Below, piece by piece: positions 42,193-51,287 of a stretch of DNA of 64,000 nucleotides. This stretch comes from an uncultured Bacteroidota bacterium (GTDB taxonomy: Bacteria; Bacteroidota; Bacteroidia; Flavobacteriales; Flavobacteriaceae), in assembly GCA_902583445.1 (NCBI GenBank), contig CACHVZ010000001.1, positions 1-64,000 on the forward strand. Direction: 5' to 3'. The notes under the pieces were generated by a model. That model saw only the letters and a list, made by a program, of their open reading frames with translations, was not told where the DNA came from and ran no database searches. The first letter of the stretch is position 1. Every line of letters begins with the position of its first letter. Made by a program: the position numbers and the translations under genes.

Positions 42193-44316
42193 ATGAATAT
42201 AAAATATAAATTATGCATGGTATTAATCATGCTACTACTAACAAAACCAGTTTTGTCTCAGGTTATAGATCCCTTTGAATTAGATGAGATAATCTTATCT
42301 CTTCCATTTAGTCAAAGTTTGGGTAAATCTGTAATTAAAGTAGATAAAATAAATATGGATGATATTAGTCCAATAATAAAACAATATATAAGTAAATCAA
42401 TATCAAAACTACCAGGTGTATCAGTTATTACTAGTGGTCCTGGTATTGCAAAACCTTCAATAAGAGGTTTAAGTTTTAACAGAGTTGTTGTCTACAATCA
42501 AGGAGTAAGACTTGAGAATCAGCAATGGGGAGAAGAACATGGAATTGGTATCACTAGTTCTGGAATAGAATCTGTTGAAGTGATTAAGGGTCCTCTTTAT
42601 GTTCTTTATGGAAGTGATGCAATGGGTGGAGTAATTTATGCAGAACCTGAGAAATTTAAATCAATGGATGGATTAGATATAGATTACACTGGAATTTATA
42701 ATTCTAATTATAATGGCCTAACAAATAATCTGGGGATCAATGGAAAGTCAGGTAATTTCAGTTTTAATTTAAGAGCAGAAATGATTGACAATGATAATTT
42801 TTCATCACCTGATGGCGAGGTCGAGAACACATGGTTTGAACAAAATGAAATTAAAGCAGGGATTCAATATTCAGGTGAAAAACTTAATTCTGAATTAAGA
42901 TTAAGTATTGTTGAGTCTACTTTAGGTCTACCCCATATGGATGAGGACCATGACGAGCATGGAGATGAGGACCATGATGAGCATGGAGATGAGGACGATG
43001 ATGAGCATGGAGATGAGGACCATGATGAACATATGGATGAAGAAGGTATTTACCAGGAATTGAAACATACCACAATTACTTGGAAAAATACATTTGATCT
43101 GGGGAATAATCATTTACTTAATGTTACTCTTGGGCAACAGTTCAACGAAAGAATGGAATTTGGTGAACATGGAGATGAGGACCATGATGAACATAGAGAT
43201 GAGGACCATGATGAACATGGAGATGAGGACGATGATGAGCATGGAGATGAGGACCATGATGAACATATGGATGAGGATCATGAAGAAGGCGAAGCTGAAT
43301 TAGACATGGAATTATTAACTAATACATTAGATATAAATTTAATACTGCCTCAATCAGAAGATTTCAATTTAATTCTTGGTACAAGTCTACTAAGTCAAAC
43401 AAATAAGAATTTTGGACATGAAATATTAATACCTGATGCTGAGGTGAATGACTTTGGACTTTATGCATTGGGGGAGATAAGTTTTGGAAATTCTTCAGAC
43501 GCTATTATTGGATTAAGATATGATAAAAGATCAATTTCATCTGGGATTTATTCTTCAGATTATTCAAATTTTAATGGAGCTCTAGGTTTTAAAAAGGAGT
43601 TCACAACTTCAACTTTAAGATTCAATTTAAGTTCTGGATATAGATCACCTAATTTAGTTGAATTGTATTCTGATGGAGCTCATCACAGTACATTTATGTA
43701 TAAGAAGGGTAATCCAAATTTGTTGGCTGAAAATAGTTTTCAAACAGATTTATCTATCCAAGTTAATAGTGAAGATTCAGTCTTATCATTTGATTTATTC
43801 CTTAATGATATTAGAGATTATATATACTTGCAACCAACAAATACTCTTATTGATGGTTTACGGCTTCATAATTTTTTACAGCAAGATGCAACACTTTATG
43901 GAGGGGAAATACACCTAAATAAAAATACAAGTTTTGATTGGCTATCCTATTATACTTCTATAGAATATGTATTTGGTGAAACACAAGACGGTATGGCATT
44001 ACCATATATATCTCCATTAACTTTTAATCAAGTTTTTAACATTAGTTTCTCAAGTAATTATTCATTTGAAATAGACTTTGTAGCTAAGGCAAAACAAAAC
44101 AGAACAGCAATGTATGAGGAATCTACTGATGGATATTCCCTTTTAAATTTATCTGGAACATGGATGACATCATTTCTAGGAAATGACTTAAATATTTTCT
44201 GGAGTATTGATAATGTTTTTGATAAAGAATACTTCGATCATTTGTCAAGACTTAAAACAGCAGGAATTCATGAAATGGGGAGAAATATATCTGTAGGTTT
44301 AAAGTATAACTTCTAA
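42193..44316 (+). CDS. TonB-dependent outer-membrane receptor with two acidic/histidine repeat loops (metal uptake candidate)
   Basis: 707 residues with a signal peptide (about 1-23, ending VLSQ). There is no carboxypeptidase-like domain. The plug (about 45-165) has KLPGVSVIT, IRGLSFNRVVVYNQG and KGPLYVLYGSDAMGGVI. A barrel of about 22 strands ends in ISVGLKYNF with the terminal Phe. Two inserts of 8-residue units (GDEDHDEH) lie near residues 250-284 and 325-365. They are separated by one beta hairpin (LKHTTITWKNTF-GNN-LLNVTLGQQF), so they would project from neighbouring extracellular loops. Similar His/Asp/Glu loops bind zinc in ZnuD-type receptors. Confidence 0.88.
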   Translation: MNIKYKLCMVLIMLLLTKPVLSQVIDPFELDEIILSLPFSQSLGKSVIKVDKINMDDISPIIKQYISKSISKLPGVSVITSGPGIAKPSIRGLSFNRVVVYNQGVRLENQQWGEEHGIGITSSGIESVEVIKGPLYVLYGSDAMGGVIYAEPEKFKSMDGLDIDYTGIYNSNYNGLTNNLGINGKSGNFSFNLRAEMIDNDNFSSPDGEVENTWFEQNEIKAGIQYSGEKLNSELRLSIVESTLGLPHMDEDHDEHGDEDHDEHGDEDDDEHGDEDHDEHMDEEGIYQELKHTTITWKNTFDLGNNHLLNVTLGQQFNERMEFGEHGDEDHDEHRDEDHDEHGDEDDDEHGDEDHDEHMDEDHEEGEAELDMELLTNTLDINLILPQSEDFNLILGTSLLSQTNKNFGHEILIPDAEVNDFGLYALGEISFGNSSDAIIGLRYDKRSISSGIYSSDYSNFNGALGFKKEFTTSTLRFNLSSGYRSPNLVELYSDGAHHSTFMYKKGNPNLLAENSFQTDLSIQVNSEDSVLSFDLFLNDIRDYIYLQPTNTLIDGLRLHNFLQQDATLYGGEIHLNKNTSFDWLSYYTSIEYVFGETQDGMALPYISPLTFNQVFNISFSSNYSFEIDFVAKAKQNRTAMYEESTDGYSLLNLSGTWMTSFLGNDLNIFWSIDNVFDKEYFDHLSRLKTAGIHEMGRNISVGLKYNF
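42940..43044 (+). repeat. 24-bp coding repeat tract 1 in the TonB receptor
   Basis: Four imperfect 24-bp units (GATGAGGACCATGATGAGCA-type) encode GDEDHDEH repeats. Both this and the second tract end with HDEHMDE, which suggests that one arose from the other or that they exchange by gene conversion. Confidence 0.85.
43165..43284 (+). repeat. 24-bp coding repeat tract 2 in the TonB receptor
   Basis: About five 24-bp units of the same type, with one His-to-Arg variant (EHRDED) near the start and a longer tail (EDHEEGEAELD). Unit number differs from tract 1, as expected for slippage-prone repeats. Confidence 0.85.
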
Positions 44317-44347
44317 AGTTTTTTTGTATTTGAAGTTATTTGGTAAG

Positions 44348-44372
44348 GGCTGGGTTTACCCAGCCTTTTTTT
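44348..44372 (+). terminator. Terminator after the TonB receptor
   Basis: GGCTGGG (44348-44354), loop TTTA, CCCAGCC (44359-44365), followed by eight or more T. Strong and one-directional for the plus strand; the convergent rseP gene ends at 44372. Confidence 0.85.
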
Positions 44373-45694
44373 TATCCATTAAGGAATCTATAAACATCAT
44401 TGCCATTTGCATATAAAACAAGTGTAATTAAGAGAAAGAACCCAATCATTGTTGCGGTCTCCATGAACTTATCACTAAGTTTCTTTCCAGTAATCATTTC
44501 ATAAAATAAAAACATAACATGTCCTCCATCCAAAGCAGGAATTGGAAGTACATTCATGAATGCTAAAATAATAGAGAGAAGGGCAGTACTTAGCCAAAAA
44601 CCTTTCCAATCCCATTTTGCAGGAAAAATGCTTCCAATAGTTCCAAAACCACCAAGTTGTTGTGCTCCTTTTTTTGTAAATATGAATTGAAAGCCTGCTA
44701 CATATTCATATAAGGTCCAATATCCATAATTAAATCCTTGGACAACACTATCTACTAATCCTACAGATTTATTAATTGTACTAATGTTAAAAGCAGGATA
44801 TACACCAATTGTACCATCACTGTCTCTATCAACTGACAAATTATAATTTAAATTATTTCTCTCGATGATTAATTCAATTGTATTATCATCATTTGAGTCC
44901 ATCCAGTCTGAAAAGGAGACCCAGTCCTCAACAATTACATTATTAACACTTAAAATTCTATCACCAGATTTCAATCCTGATTCCAGGGCTGGTGAATCTG
45001 GAATTACACTATCAATCTCAGCAGCAAAAATTGGACTAAAACTATTTATTTGACCACTCTGGAAAATTTCGTTTCCTATATCATTTGGGATATCAATTAC
45101 AGAGGTTAAACCACTATTCTTCTTAACAGTTATATAATCAATTGGTCTGAATAATAACATCCTATTTATCTCAAGGACATTATCTAACTCTTTACCATCT
45201 ACATTAATAATTTTATCTCCTTTTTCAAATCCAATCTCTTGAATGATTTCAGAGGGTTGCATTCCAAGGGGAATATTTTCTTGTGGAAGTGTTTCTTTTC
45301 CCCAGACAAATAAAACCATCATATAAATAACAAATCCAAGAATAAGATTTACTGTAACACCCCCCAGCATAATTATTAATCTTTGCCAAGCTGGCTTTGA
45401 TCTGAATTCCCAGGGCTGAGGAGGTTTGCTCATTTGTTCCTTATCAAAACTTTCATCAATCATACCGGATATTTTTACATATCCTCCAAGAGGAAGCCAA
45501 CCTATACCATAAATTGTTTCACCAATTTTTTTCTTAAAAAGAGAATATTTAACATCAAAAAATAAGTAAAACTTTTCTACTCTTGTTCCAAAAAGCTTTG
45601 CAGGAATAAAATGTCCTAACTCATGAAGAATAATAAGTATTGATAAAGACAGAAATAATTGTGCAGCTTTAATTAAAAATTCAGGAGATAACAT
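44372..45694 (-). CDS. rseP: RIP metalloprotease RseP (site-2 protease)
   Basis: 440 residues. The zinc motif H24-E-L-G-H28 lies in the first helix, followed by WLPLGGYVKISGMIDE. Two PDZ-like segments follow (about 150-300; GFEKGDKIINVDGKEL and ALESGLKSGDRILSVNN). The second metal region is NVLPIPALDGGH near residue 390, with final helices after it. It cleaves anti-sigma factors and other substrates within the inner membrane. A TAAATTTG box lies 18 bp before the ATG. Confidence 0.93.
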   Translation of the reverse strand: MLSPEFLIKAAQLFLSLSILIILHELGHFIPAKLFGTRVEKFYLFFDVKYSLFKKKIGETIYGIGWLPLGGYVKISGMIDESFDKEQMSKPPQPWEFRSKPAWQRLIIMLGGVTVNLILGFVIYMMVLFVWGKETLPQENIPLGMQPSEIIQEIGFEKGDKIINVDGKELDNVLEINRMLLFRPIDYITVKKNSGLTSVIDIPNDIGNEIFQSGQINSFSPIFAAEIDSVIPDSPALESGLKSGDRILSVNNVIVEDWVSFSDWMDSNDDNTIELIIERNNLNYNLSVDRDSDGTIGVYPAFNISTINKSVGLVDSVVQGFNYGYWTLYEYVAGFQFIFTKKGAQQLGGFGTIGSIFPAKWDWKGFWLSTALLSIILAFMNVLPIPALDGGHVMFLFYEMITGKKLSDKFMETATMIGFFLLITLVLYANGNDVYRFLNG

Positions 45695-45711
45695 AAATTA
45701 ATTTTGAACAG

Positions 45712-45719
45712 CAAATTTA
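45712..45719 (-). promoter_or_regulatory. Candidate -7 box of rseP
   Basis: Minus-strand TAAATTTG matches TAnnTTTG; the ATG is 18 bp downstream. The -33 element is not evident. Confidence 0.4.
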
Positions 45720-45741
45720 ATATTTTTTTAATTTCTTGAAT

Positions 45742-45749
45742 TATCTTTG
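45742..45749 (+). promoter_or_regulatory. Candidate -7 box of the SCO1-like gene
   Basis: TATCTTTG matches TAnnTTTG, 22 bp before ATG 45772. It lies inside the longer frame that starts at TTG 45736, so if it is used the shorter start must be the real one. Confidence 0.4.
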
Positions 45750-45771
45750 TTATCCAATATTTAGAAAAAAT

Positions 45772-46431
45772 ATGTTAAAAAAGTACTGGCTTTTTGCAAC
45801 TTCAATGATAATAATTTCTCTTATAACAGTGTTTTCCTTTTATAATGTATTGACACCTGAAAAAAAATTACCAATATATCAACCTAGTATGGTAAAGTTT
45901 CAATTAGTTGATAGTACAATTCAACATGTAAAGAGATTTCATAAAATCGATGACTTTAAATTAATTAACCAGAATAACGATACAGTCACAAATGAAATAT
46001 ATGATGGAAAAATTTATGTAGCTGATTTTTTCTTTACTACATGTCCAGGAATTTGTCCAATTATGAAGGACAACATGATTGATATCCAAAAAGAGTTTAT
46101 TAACGATAATCAAGTTTTACTTCTTTCTCATACCGTTACCCCGGAAATTGATTCGGTTGACATTCTAAAAGATTATTCTATTGATAATGGAATTATTGAT
46201 TCAAAATGGAATCTTGTGACTGGAGATAAAAAACAAATCTATAATCTTGCCAGAAAGTCTTATCTAGTAGCAGAGGATATTGAAAGTGATATTAAGTATG
46301 ATATGATTCATACTGAAAATTTTGTATTAGTTGATCCTAACAGAAGAATAAGAGGCTTTTATGATGGAACAAACTTTGAATCAATGGAAAGACTTATAGA
46401 AGACATTTATATTTTAAAGAAGGAATTTTAA
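45772..46431 (+). CDS. SCO1/SenC-like copper chaperone / thiol-disulfide protein
   Basis: 219 residues from ATG 45772 (a TTG at 45736 in frame would add 12 residues and is disfavoured by a promoter-like box between). A membrane anchor (about 6-25) is followed by a thioredoxin-like domain with FFFTTCPGICPIMKDNM: C-x3-C for Cu binding, and a distal histidine in MIHTENF that completes the site. SCO proteins deliver copper to the CuA centre of cytochrome oxidase. A single gene beside rseP. Confidence 0.88.
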   Translation: MLKKYWLFATSMIIISLITVFSFYNVLTPEKKLPIYQPSMVKFQLVDSTIQHVKRFHKIDDFKLINQNNDTVTNEIYDGKIYVADFFFTTCPGICPIMKDNMIDIQKEFINDNQVLLLSHTVTPEIDSVDILKDYSIDNGIIDSKWNLVTGDKKQIYNLARKSYLVAEDIESDIKYDMIHTENFVLVDPNRRIRGFYDGTNFESMERLIEDIYILKKEF

Positions 46432-46442
46432 AATATTGATTG

Positions 46443-47735
46443 TTATTTATTCATCATATCCTCAATCTCATCGGCTTCTATTACAATATCACTCATTAGA
46501 TTTCTTGGTGCTCCTTTTGATTGAATTACTAGGTCATCTTCTAGCCTTATCCCAAAACCTTCATCAGGAATATATATTCCAGGTTCCAAAGTAAAAACCA
46601 TATTTTCTTGGAATGGGTCTTCAAGAAGTCCATAATCATGAGTATCTAGTCCAAGGTGATGTGAAGTTCCATGCATAAAATATTTTTTGTAAGCAGGGTT
46701 CTTCTTAGTCTGATTTTTTATATCATTTTTATCAATTAGTCCTACTTCAAGTAACTCTTTTGTCATAATTTCTCCTACTTGTTCATGAAATAATTTCCAA
46801 TTGTTACCAACAGTTAACAATTTAGTAGCTTCATTTTTAACTCTTAAAACAGCATTGTAAATTTCCTTTTGTCTTTTTGAGAATTTTCCTGATACAGGAA
46901 TAGTTCTAGTCATATCACTAGAATAATTTCCATATTCTGCTCCCACATCCATTAATATTAATTCCCCACTTTTACATTGTTTATTGTTTTTTATATAGTG
47001 AAGAACATTATTATCATTTCCACTGGCAATAATTGGAGAATATGCAAAACCTTTAGATGAGTTATTAATAAATTCATGAATAAACTCTGCTTCAATTTCA
47101 TATTCCCATACACTAGGTTTAATAAATTTTAAGACTCTGTTGAATCCTCTCCTTGTTATATCACATGCTTTTTTTATTTGATCAATTTCATCAGGGTGCT
47201 TAATAGATCTTTGTCTTTGAAGAATTGGATTACTTTTTGCAACATTGTGAGCAGGGTAATTTTTTAATAGCCATGAAATAAATCTATCCTCTCTGGTTTC
47301 AACTGGAGAGTTTGCCCTGTAATGCTCATTTTTATTTATATAGAAAGTATCAACTTTAGTTGCAATTGAACTAAGTATATCCTTAAAGTCATCTATATAG
47401 TATATACTATTAATACCAGATAGTTCATTTGCCTGTTTTCTACTTAATTTCTCACCTTCCCAAACTTTAGTATGATTGTCTGACTTTCTTATAAATAGTA
47501 TTTCTCTTGTCTTGTCATCTTTTGATGGAGGATACAACAATAATATAGTTTCTTCTTGATCAATACCTGTTAGATGAAAAATATCTCTATGTTGTTCAAA
47601 AGGTAGTTCGGAATCAGCACTTACTGGATATATATCATTAGAGTTGAAGACAGCCATAGAATTGCCCTTCATTTCATTCATGAAATTCCTTCTGTTCCTT
47701 TTATATATTGAATTACTCAGTGGAATATATCTCAT
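46443..47735 (-). CDS. pepP: Xaa-Pro aminopeptidase (aminopeptidase P)
   Basis: 430 residues. An AMP_N-like N-terminal domain (about 1-150) precedes the pita-bread catalytic domain. The metal ligands are visible: LILMDVGAEYGNYSSDMTRT (two Asp), HGTSHHLGLDTHD (His), FTLEPGIYI (Glu) and FGIRLEDDLVI (Glu). It removes an N-terminal residue preceding proline, using two Mn ions, in the cytosol. Divergent from the BNR protein gene. Confidence 0.92.
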   Translation of the reverse strand: MRYIPLSNSIYKRNRRNFMNEMKGNSMAVFNSNDIYPVSADSELPFEQHRDIFHLTGIDQEETILLLYPPSKDDKTREILFIRKSDNHTKVWEGEKLSRKQANELSGINSIYYIDDFKDILSSIATKVDTFYINKNEHYRANSPVETREDRFISWLLKNYPAHNVAKSNPILQRQRSIKHPDEIDQIKKACDITRRGFNRVLKFIKPSVWEYEIEAEFIHEFINNSSKGFAYSPIIASGNDNNVLHYIKNNKQCKSGELILMDVGAEYGNYSSDMTRTIPVSGKFSKRQKEIYNAVLRVKNEATKLLTVGNNWKLFHEQVGEIMTKELLEVGLIDKNDIKNQTKKNPAYKKYFMHGTSHHLGLDTHDYGLLEDPFQENMVFTLEPGIYIPDEGFGIRLEDDLVIQSKGAPRNLMSDIVIEADEIEDMMNK

Positions 47736-47801
47736 TTTATTTTTATCAATTAACTATTTTTTTAATATAATGTTTTTAAATTAAAGGTAAAATTAAAAAT
47801 T

Positions 47802-50585
47802 ATGAAAAAGTTTTTGTCAATTTCATTAAGCTTAATAAGTACTGTTGTTATGTTTTCTCAACCAAATCCAACAGATGCTGAAAGTATAATTAAGGCCTAC
47901 AAGGATAAAGAGATTTTAGTCCAATCATCCAGAGTTAAAAATATCGAATTTAAAAATATCGGGCCTACAATTATGAGTGGAAGAGTTGTTGCACTGGAGG
48001 TTAATCCTCAAGATCCCACAAAATTCTATGTTGCTTATGCTTCAGGGGGAGTATGGTATACAGATAATAATGGAACATCATTTCAATCTATTTCTGATGA
48101 ATGGCCAACTCAAAATATTGGAGAAATTGCAATGGATTGGGGTAATGGAATATTATGGGTTGGAACAGGAGAAAATAATTCCTCAAGATCCTCATATTCT
48201 GGTATAGGAATATTAAAGACAAATGCTGATGGTTCAAACTGGAAAAATGTTGGTTTGCATGATAGTCATCATATTGGAAAAATCTTAATAAATCCAGAAA
48301 ATTCTGATCATGTAGTAATTGGAGTTACTGGGCACTTATATTCAAATAATATTAATAGAGGTGTATATGTAACCAAAGATGGTGGGGAAAACTGGAACAG
48401 GACATTATATGTAAATGATGTAAGTGGTATTATTGATATGTCTGATACTCCAGGAAACTTCAATGTAATGTATGCAACATCTTGGGAAAAAGATAGAAAA
48501 GCTTGGAGATTTGACGAAGATGGTAAAAGTTCAGGTATATATAAAAGTATTGATGGAGGAAATAATTGGAGCTTAATATCTAATGATGAATCTGGTTTTC
48601 CAACCGGGCCTGGAATAGGAAGGATTGGATTAGCAGTTTTTGATAAAAATATAGTTTATGCAGTTGTAGACAATCAGAACTTTAGAGAATCTAATGAGAG
48701 AGAGGAAAATCAAGGTTTGACTAAAGAATCTTTTATAGGCATGACAATAGAAAACTTTAATAAGATTAGTACTGATGATCTTAAAGCCTTTTTAAAATCT
48801 AATAGATTTCCATCTAAGTATAAACCTGAAGCAATTAAAAAAGATATTAATGATAGAAAACTTCAGCCTGAAGATTTGTATAAATATTTAGTAAATGCAA
48901 ACTCTGAATTATTTGACACTCCAATAATTGGAGCAGAAGTATATAGGAGCAATGATGGAGGAAAAAAATGGGTTAAAACACATAATACATATCTAGATGG
49001 AGTTTATAATACCTATGGATATTACTTCGGTAAGATCCATGTTGATCCAAATAATAGTGAAAAAATTTACACTTATGGGGTTCCAATTTTATCTTCTGAT
49101 GATGGAGGAAAAACCTTTTACAGAATAGGTAAGGAAAATGTCCATGCTGATCATCATGACCTCTGGATAAATCCAGAAAAACCAGGGCATTTAATAAATG
49201 GTAATGACGGAGGGGTAAACATTACTTACGATGATGGAGAAAATTGGATAAAAAATAATTCTACTGAAGTTGGGCAATTTTATGCAATAAATGTAGACTA
49301 TCAAAAGCCATATAATGTTTATGGTGGACTTCAAGACAATGGGGTCTGGATGGGTCCTCATAACTCAGTGGAGAGCAAAAGATGGAATATGACAGGTCAA
49401 TATCCATGGAAAGGTATTCTAGGTGGAGATGGAATGGAAATCCAAATTGATAAGAGAAATCCAAATATTGTCTTTACAGGATATCAATTTGGTTTTTACG
49501 CGAGGTTAGATTTAGATTCCGGTAAAAGGAAGTCTATTAAACCAATACATGAACTAGGTCAGTCCCCATTTAGATTTAATTGGCAGACTCCTATTCTATT
49601 ATCACAACATAATCAAGATGTACTTTATCTTGGCTCAAATTTTCTTCATAAGTCAATAAATCAAGGAGATGATTGGGAAAACATATCTGAAGATTTAACC
49701 AAAGGTGGCAAAAAAGGGAATGTGCCATATGGGACAATTACTACCATTTCAGAATCTCCTATTACAGAAGGAGTAATATATGTCGGAAGTGATGACGGTA
49801 TTATTCATGTTACAAAAAATGGAGGAAAAACATGGAAGAATATCTCTGATAACTTACCACAAGATCTGTGGGTTAGTAATGTTTATGCTTCACATCATGA
49901 TGAGAAAGTTATTTACGTTTCTTTGGATGGTTATAGATGGGATAACTTCTCACCTTATCTTTTTAAAAGTAAAAACTATGGAAAAACATGGGAGTCTATA
50001 AGTTCAAATCTTCCAGATTCTCCAATAAATGTTGTGATAGAGGACAATTTGAATAAAAACATTTTATATGTTGGAAACGACCATGGAGTATACATATCAT
50101 TAGATCAAGGAAAAACATGGGAGCCATTTAATAAAGGTCTTACATCTGCAGCTGTGCACGATGTAGTTATTCAGACTGATGAACAACATTTGTTAGTTGG
50201 AACACATGGAAGATCAATCTATCTAGCTGATATAAAAAAAATCCAAGATTTATCAGACGAAATACTTGAATCTTCGTTATACATATATCCATTGAATGAC
50301 ATTAAAAAGTCAGACTCTTGGGGTGTTCAAAGAAGTATTTGGAGCCAAGCTTATACTCCAAAGCTTAATATTACTCTATTTTCATCTTTGTCAACTAATT
50401 ATAATATATCAATTAATGACTCTAATGGAAATAACGTTTACAAAAGTGAAGGCAAACTAGATAAGGGATTCAACTTTATTAATTATGATTTAATGGATAA
50501 TAATGAATATTTAGATAAAGGGTTGTATAAGGTTTTAATTATTACGGATAACGATAATTTAGAAAAGGAATTCCAAATTCAGTAG
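47802..50585 (+). CDS. Secreted BNR/VPS10-like beta-propeller protein (glycosyl hydrolase-like)
   Basis: 927 residues with a signal peptide (about 1-19, ending MFSQ). The mature protein begins with KNIEFKNIGPTIMSGRVVAL and contains many BNR/Asp-box repeats (VTKDGGENWN, YKSIDGGNNWSLIS, RSNDGGKKWVKT, SSDDGGKTFYRI, VTKNGGKTWKNISD, SLDQGKTWEPF). This is the sortilin/VPS10-like propeller pattern common in Bacteroidota, annotated as glycosyl hydrolase though no activity is proved. It is probably periplasmic or surface-located, acting alone. Confidence 0.85.
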   Translation: MKKFLSISLSLISTVVMFSQPNPTDAESIIKAYKDKEILVQSSRVKNIEFKNIGPTIMSGRVVALEVNPQDPTKFYVAYASGGVWYTDNNGTSFQSISDEWPTQNIGEIAMDWGNGILWVGTGENNSSRSSYSGIGILKTNADGSNWKNVGLHDSHHIGKILINPENSDHVVIGVTGHLYSNNINRGVYVTKDGGENWNRTLYVNDVSGIIDMSDTPGNFNVMYATSWEKDRKAWRFDEDGKSSGIYKSIDGGNNWSLISNDESGFPTGPGIGRIGLAVFDKNIVYAVVDNQNFRESNEREENQGLTKESFIGMTIENFNKISTDDLKAFLKSNRFPSKYKPEAIKKDINDRKLQPEDLYKYLVNANSELFDTPIIGAEVYRSNDGGKKWVKTHNTYLDGVYNTYGYYFGKIHVDPNNSEKIYTYGVPILSSDDGGKTFYRIGKENVHADHHDLWINPEKPGHLINGNDGGVNITYDDGENWIKNNSTEVGQFYAINVDYQKPYNVYGGLQDNGVWMGPHNSVESKRWNMTGQYPWKGILGGDGMEIQIDKRNPNIVFTGYQFGFYARLDLDSGKRKSIKPIHELGQSPFRFNWQTPILLSQHNQDVLYLGSNFLHKSINQGDDWENISEDLTKGGKKGNVPYGTITTISESPITEGVIYVGSDDGIIHVTKNGGKTWKNISDNLPQDLWVSNVYASHHDEKVIYVSLDGYRWDNFSPYLFKSKNYGKTWESISSNLPDSPINVVIEDNLNKNILYVGNDHGVYISLDQGKTWEPFNKGLTSAAVHDVVIQTDEQHLLVGTHGRSIYLADIKKIQDLSDEILESSLYIYPLNDIKKSDSWGVQRSIWSQAYTPKLNITLFSSLSTNYNISINDSNGNNVYKSEGKLDKGFNFINYDLMDNNEYLDKGLYKVLIITDNDNLEKEFQIQ

Positions 50586-50605
50586 TTATTTAAAGGTTTA
50601 TGCAT

Positions 50606-50613
50606 TAATTTTG
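50606..50613 (+). promoter_or_regulatory. Candidate -7 box of sdhCAB
   Basis: TAATTTTG matches TAnnTTTG, 17 bp before the sdhC ATG at 50631. No exact -33 TTTG is seen. Confidence 0.4.
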
Positions 50614-50630
50614 TTGTAGAATTAGTGTAG

Positions 50631-51287
50631 ATGAAATTATTTAGTTCTTCGATTGGACGAAAAATATTAATGGCTCTTTCGGGTCTCTTCTTGGTTGTGT
50701 TTTTAACACAACACTTTTTAATTAATGTAACTTCTGTATTTAGTGAGGATATATTCAATAAACTCTCCCATTTTATGGGAACTAATCCTTTAGTTCAGTT
50801 TGTTCTTCAACCAATATTAATATTTGGAGTCATTTTCCATTTTGTAATGGGATTTTACCTTGAAATTTTAAATGCAAAGTCAAGAAAAAATAATTACTCA
50901 AAATTTTCTGGTGGTTCAAATTCTTCATGGATTTCGAGAAATATGATTTTTAGCGGCGGAGTCATACTGGTTTTTTTAGTAATTCATTTTATTGATTTTT
51001 GGATACCTGAGATGAATTATAAATATGTTGAAGTTCTTCCGGAGGATCCTAACAGATATTTTGAAGAGTTAGTTCACAAATTTGAAAGTCCTTTAAAAAC
51101 TGCTATTTACTCTTTCTCTTTTATTTTTTTAGCATTACACCTATTACATGGTTTTAGTTCTTCTTTTAAAACAGTTGGAGTTGATTCTAAGTATTACAAT
51201 TTAATTCAAAAAGGTACTTTCCTGTTTTCAGTAATAATACCTGCAGGATTCGTATTTATAGCGATATTCCATAATCTTACATCATGA
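50631..51287 (+). CDS. sdhC: Succinate dehydrogenase cytochrome b subunit (b558 type)
   Basis: 218 residues with five hydrophobic helices and haem-ligand histidines in [37 protein letters not shown] and AIFHNLTS. This is the single large di-haem anchor found in Bacteroidota instead of separate SdhC and SdhD. It reduces menaquinone. Its stop overlaps the sdhA ATG (ATGA). Confidence 0.93.
   Translation: MKLFSSSIGRKILMALSGLFLVVFLTQHFLINVTSVFSEDIFNKLSHFMGTNPLVQFVLQPILIFGVIFHFVMGFYLEILNAKSRKNNYSKFSGGSNSSWISRNMIFSGGVILVFLVIHFIDFWIPEMNYKYVEVLPEDPNRYFEELVHKFESPLKTAIYSFSFIFLALHLLHGFSSSFKTVGVDSKYYNLIQKGTFLFSVIIPAGFVFIAIFHNLTS

Noticed and set aside
42940-43284. Short tandem repeats as a CRISPR array
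   Set aside because: The 24-bp units are contiguous, have no spacers and are in frame with a protein.
42928-43303. Two frames (one antisense, one shifted) rich in Met/Ile inside the TonB repeats
   Set aside because: They are by-products of the 24-bp coding repeats in the receptor gene; the protein pattern in the main frame and the barrel context are far more convincing.
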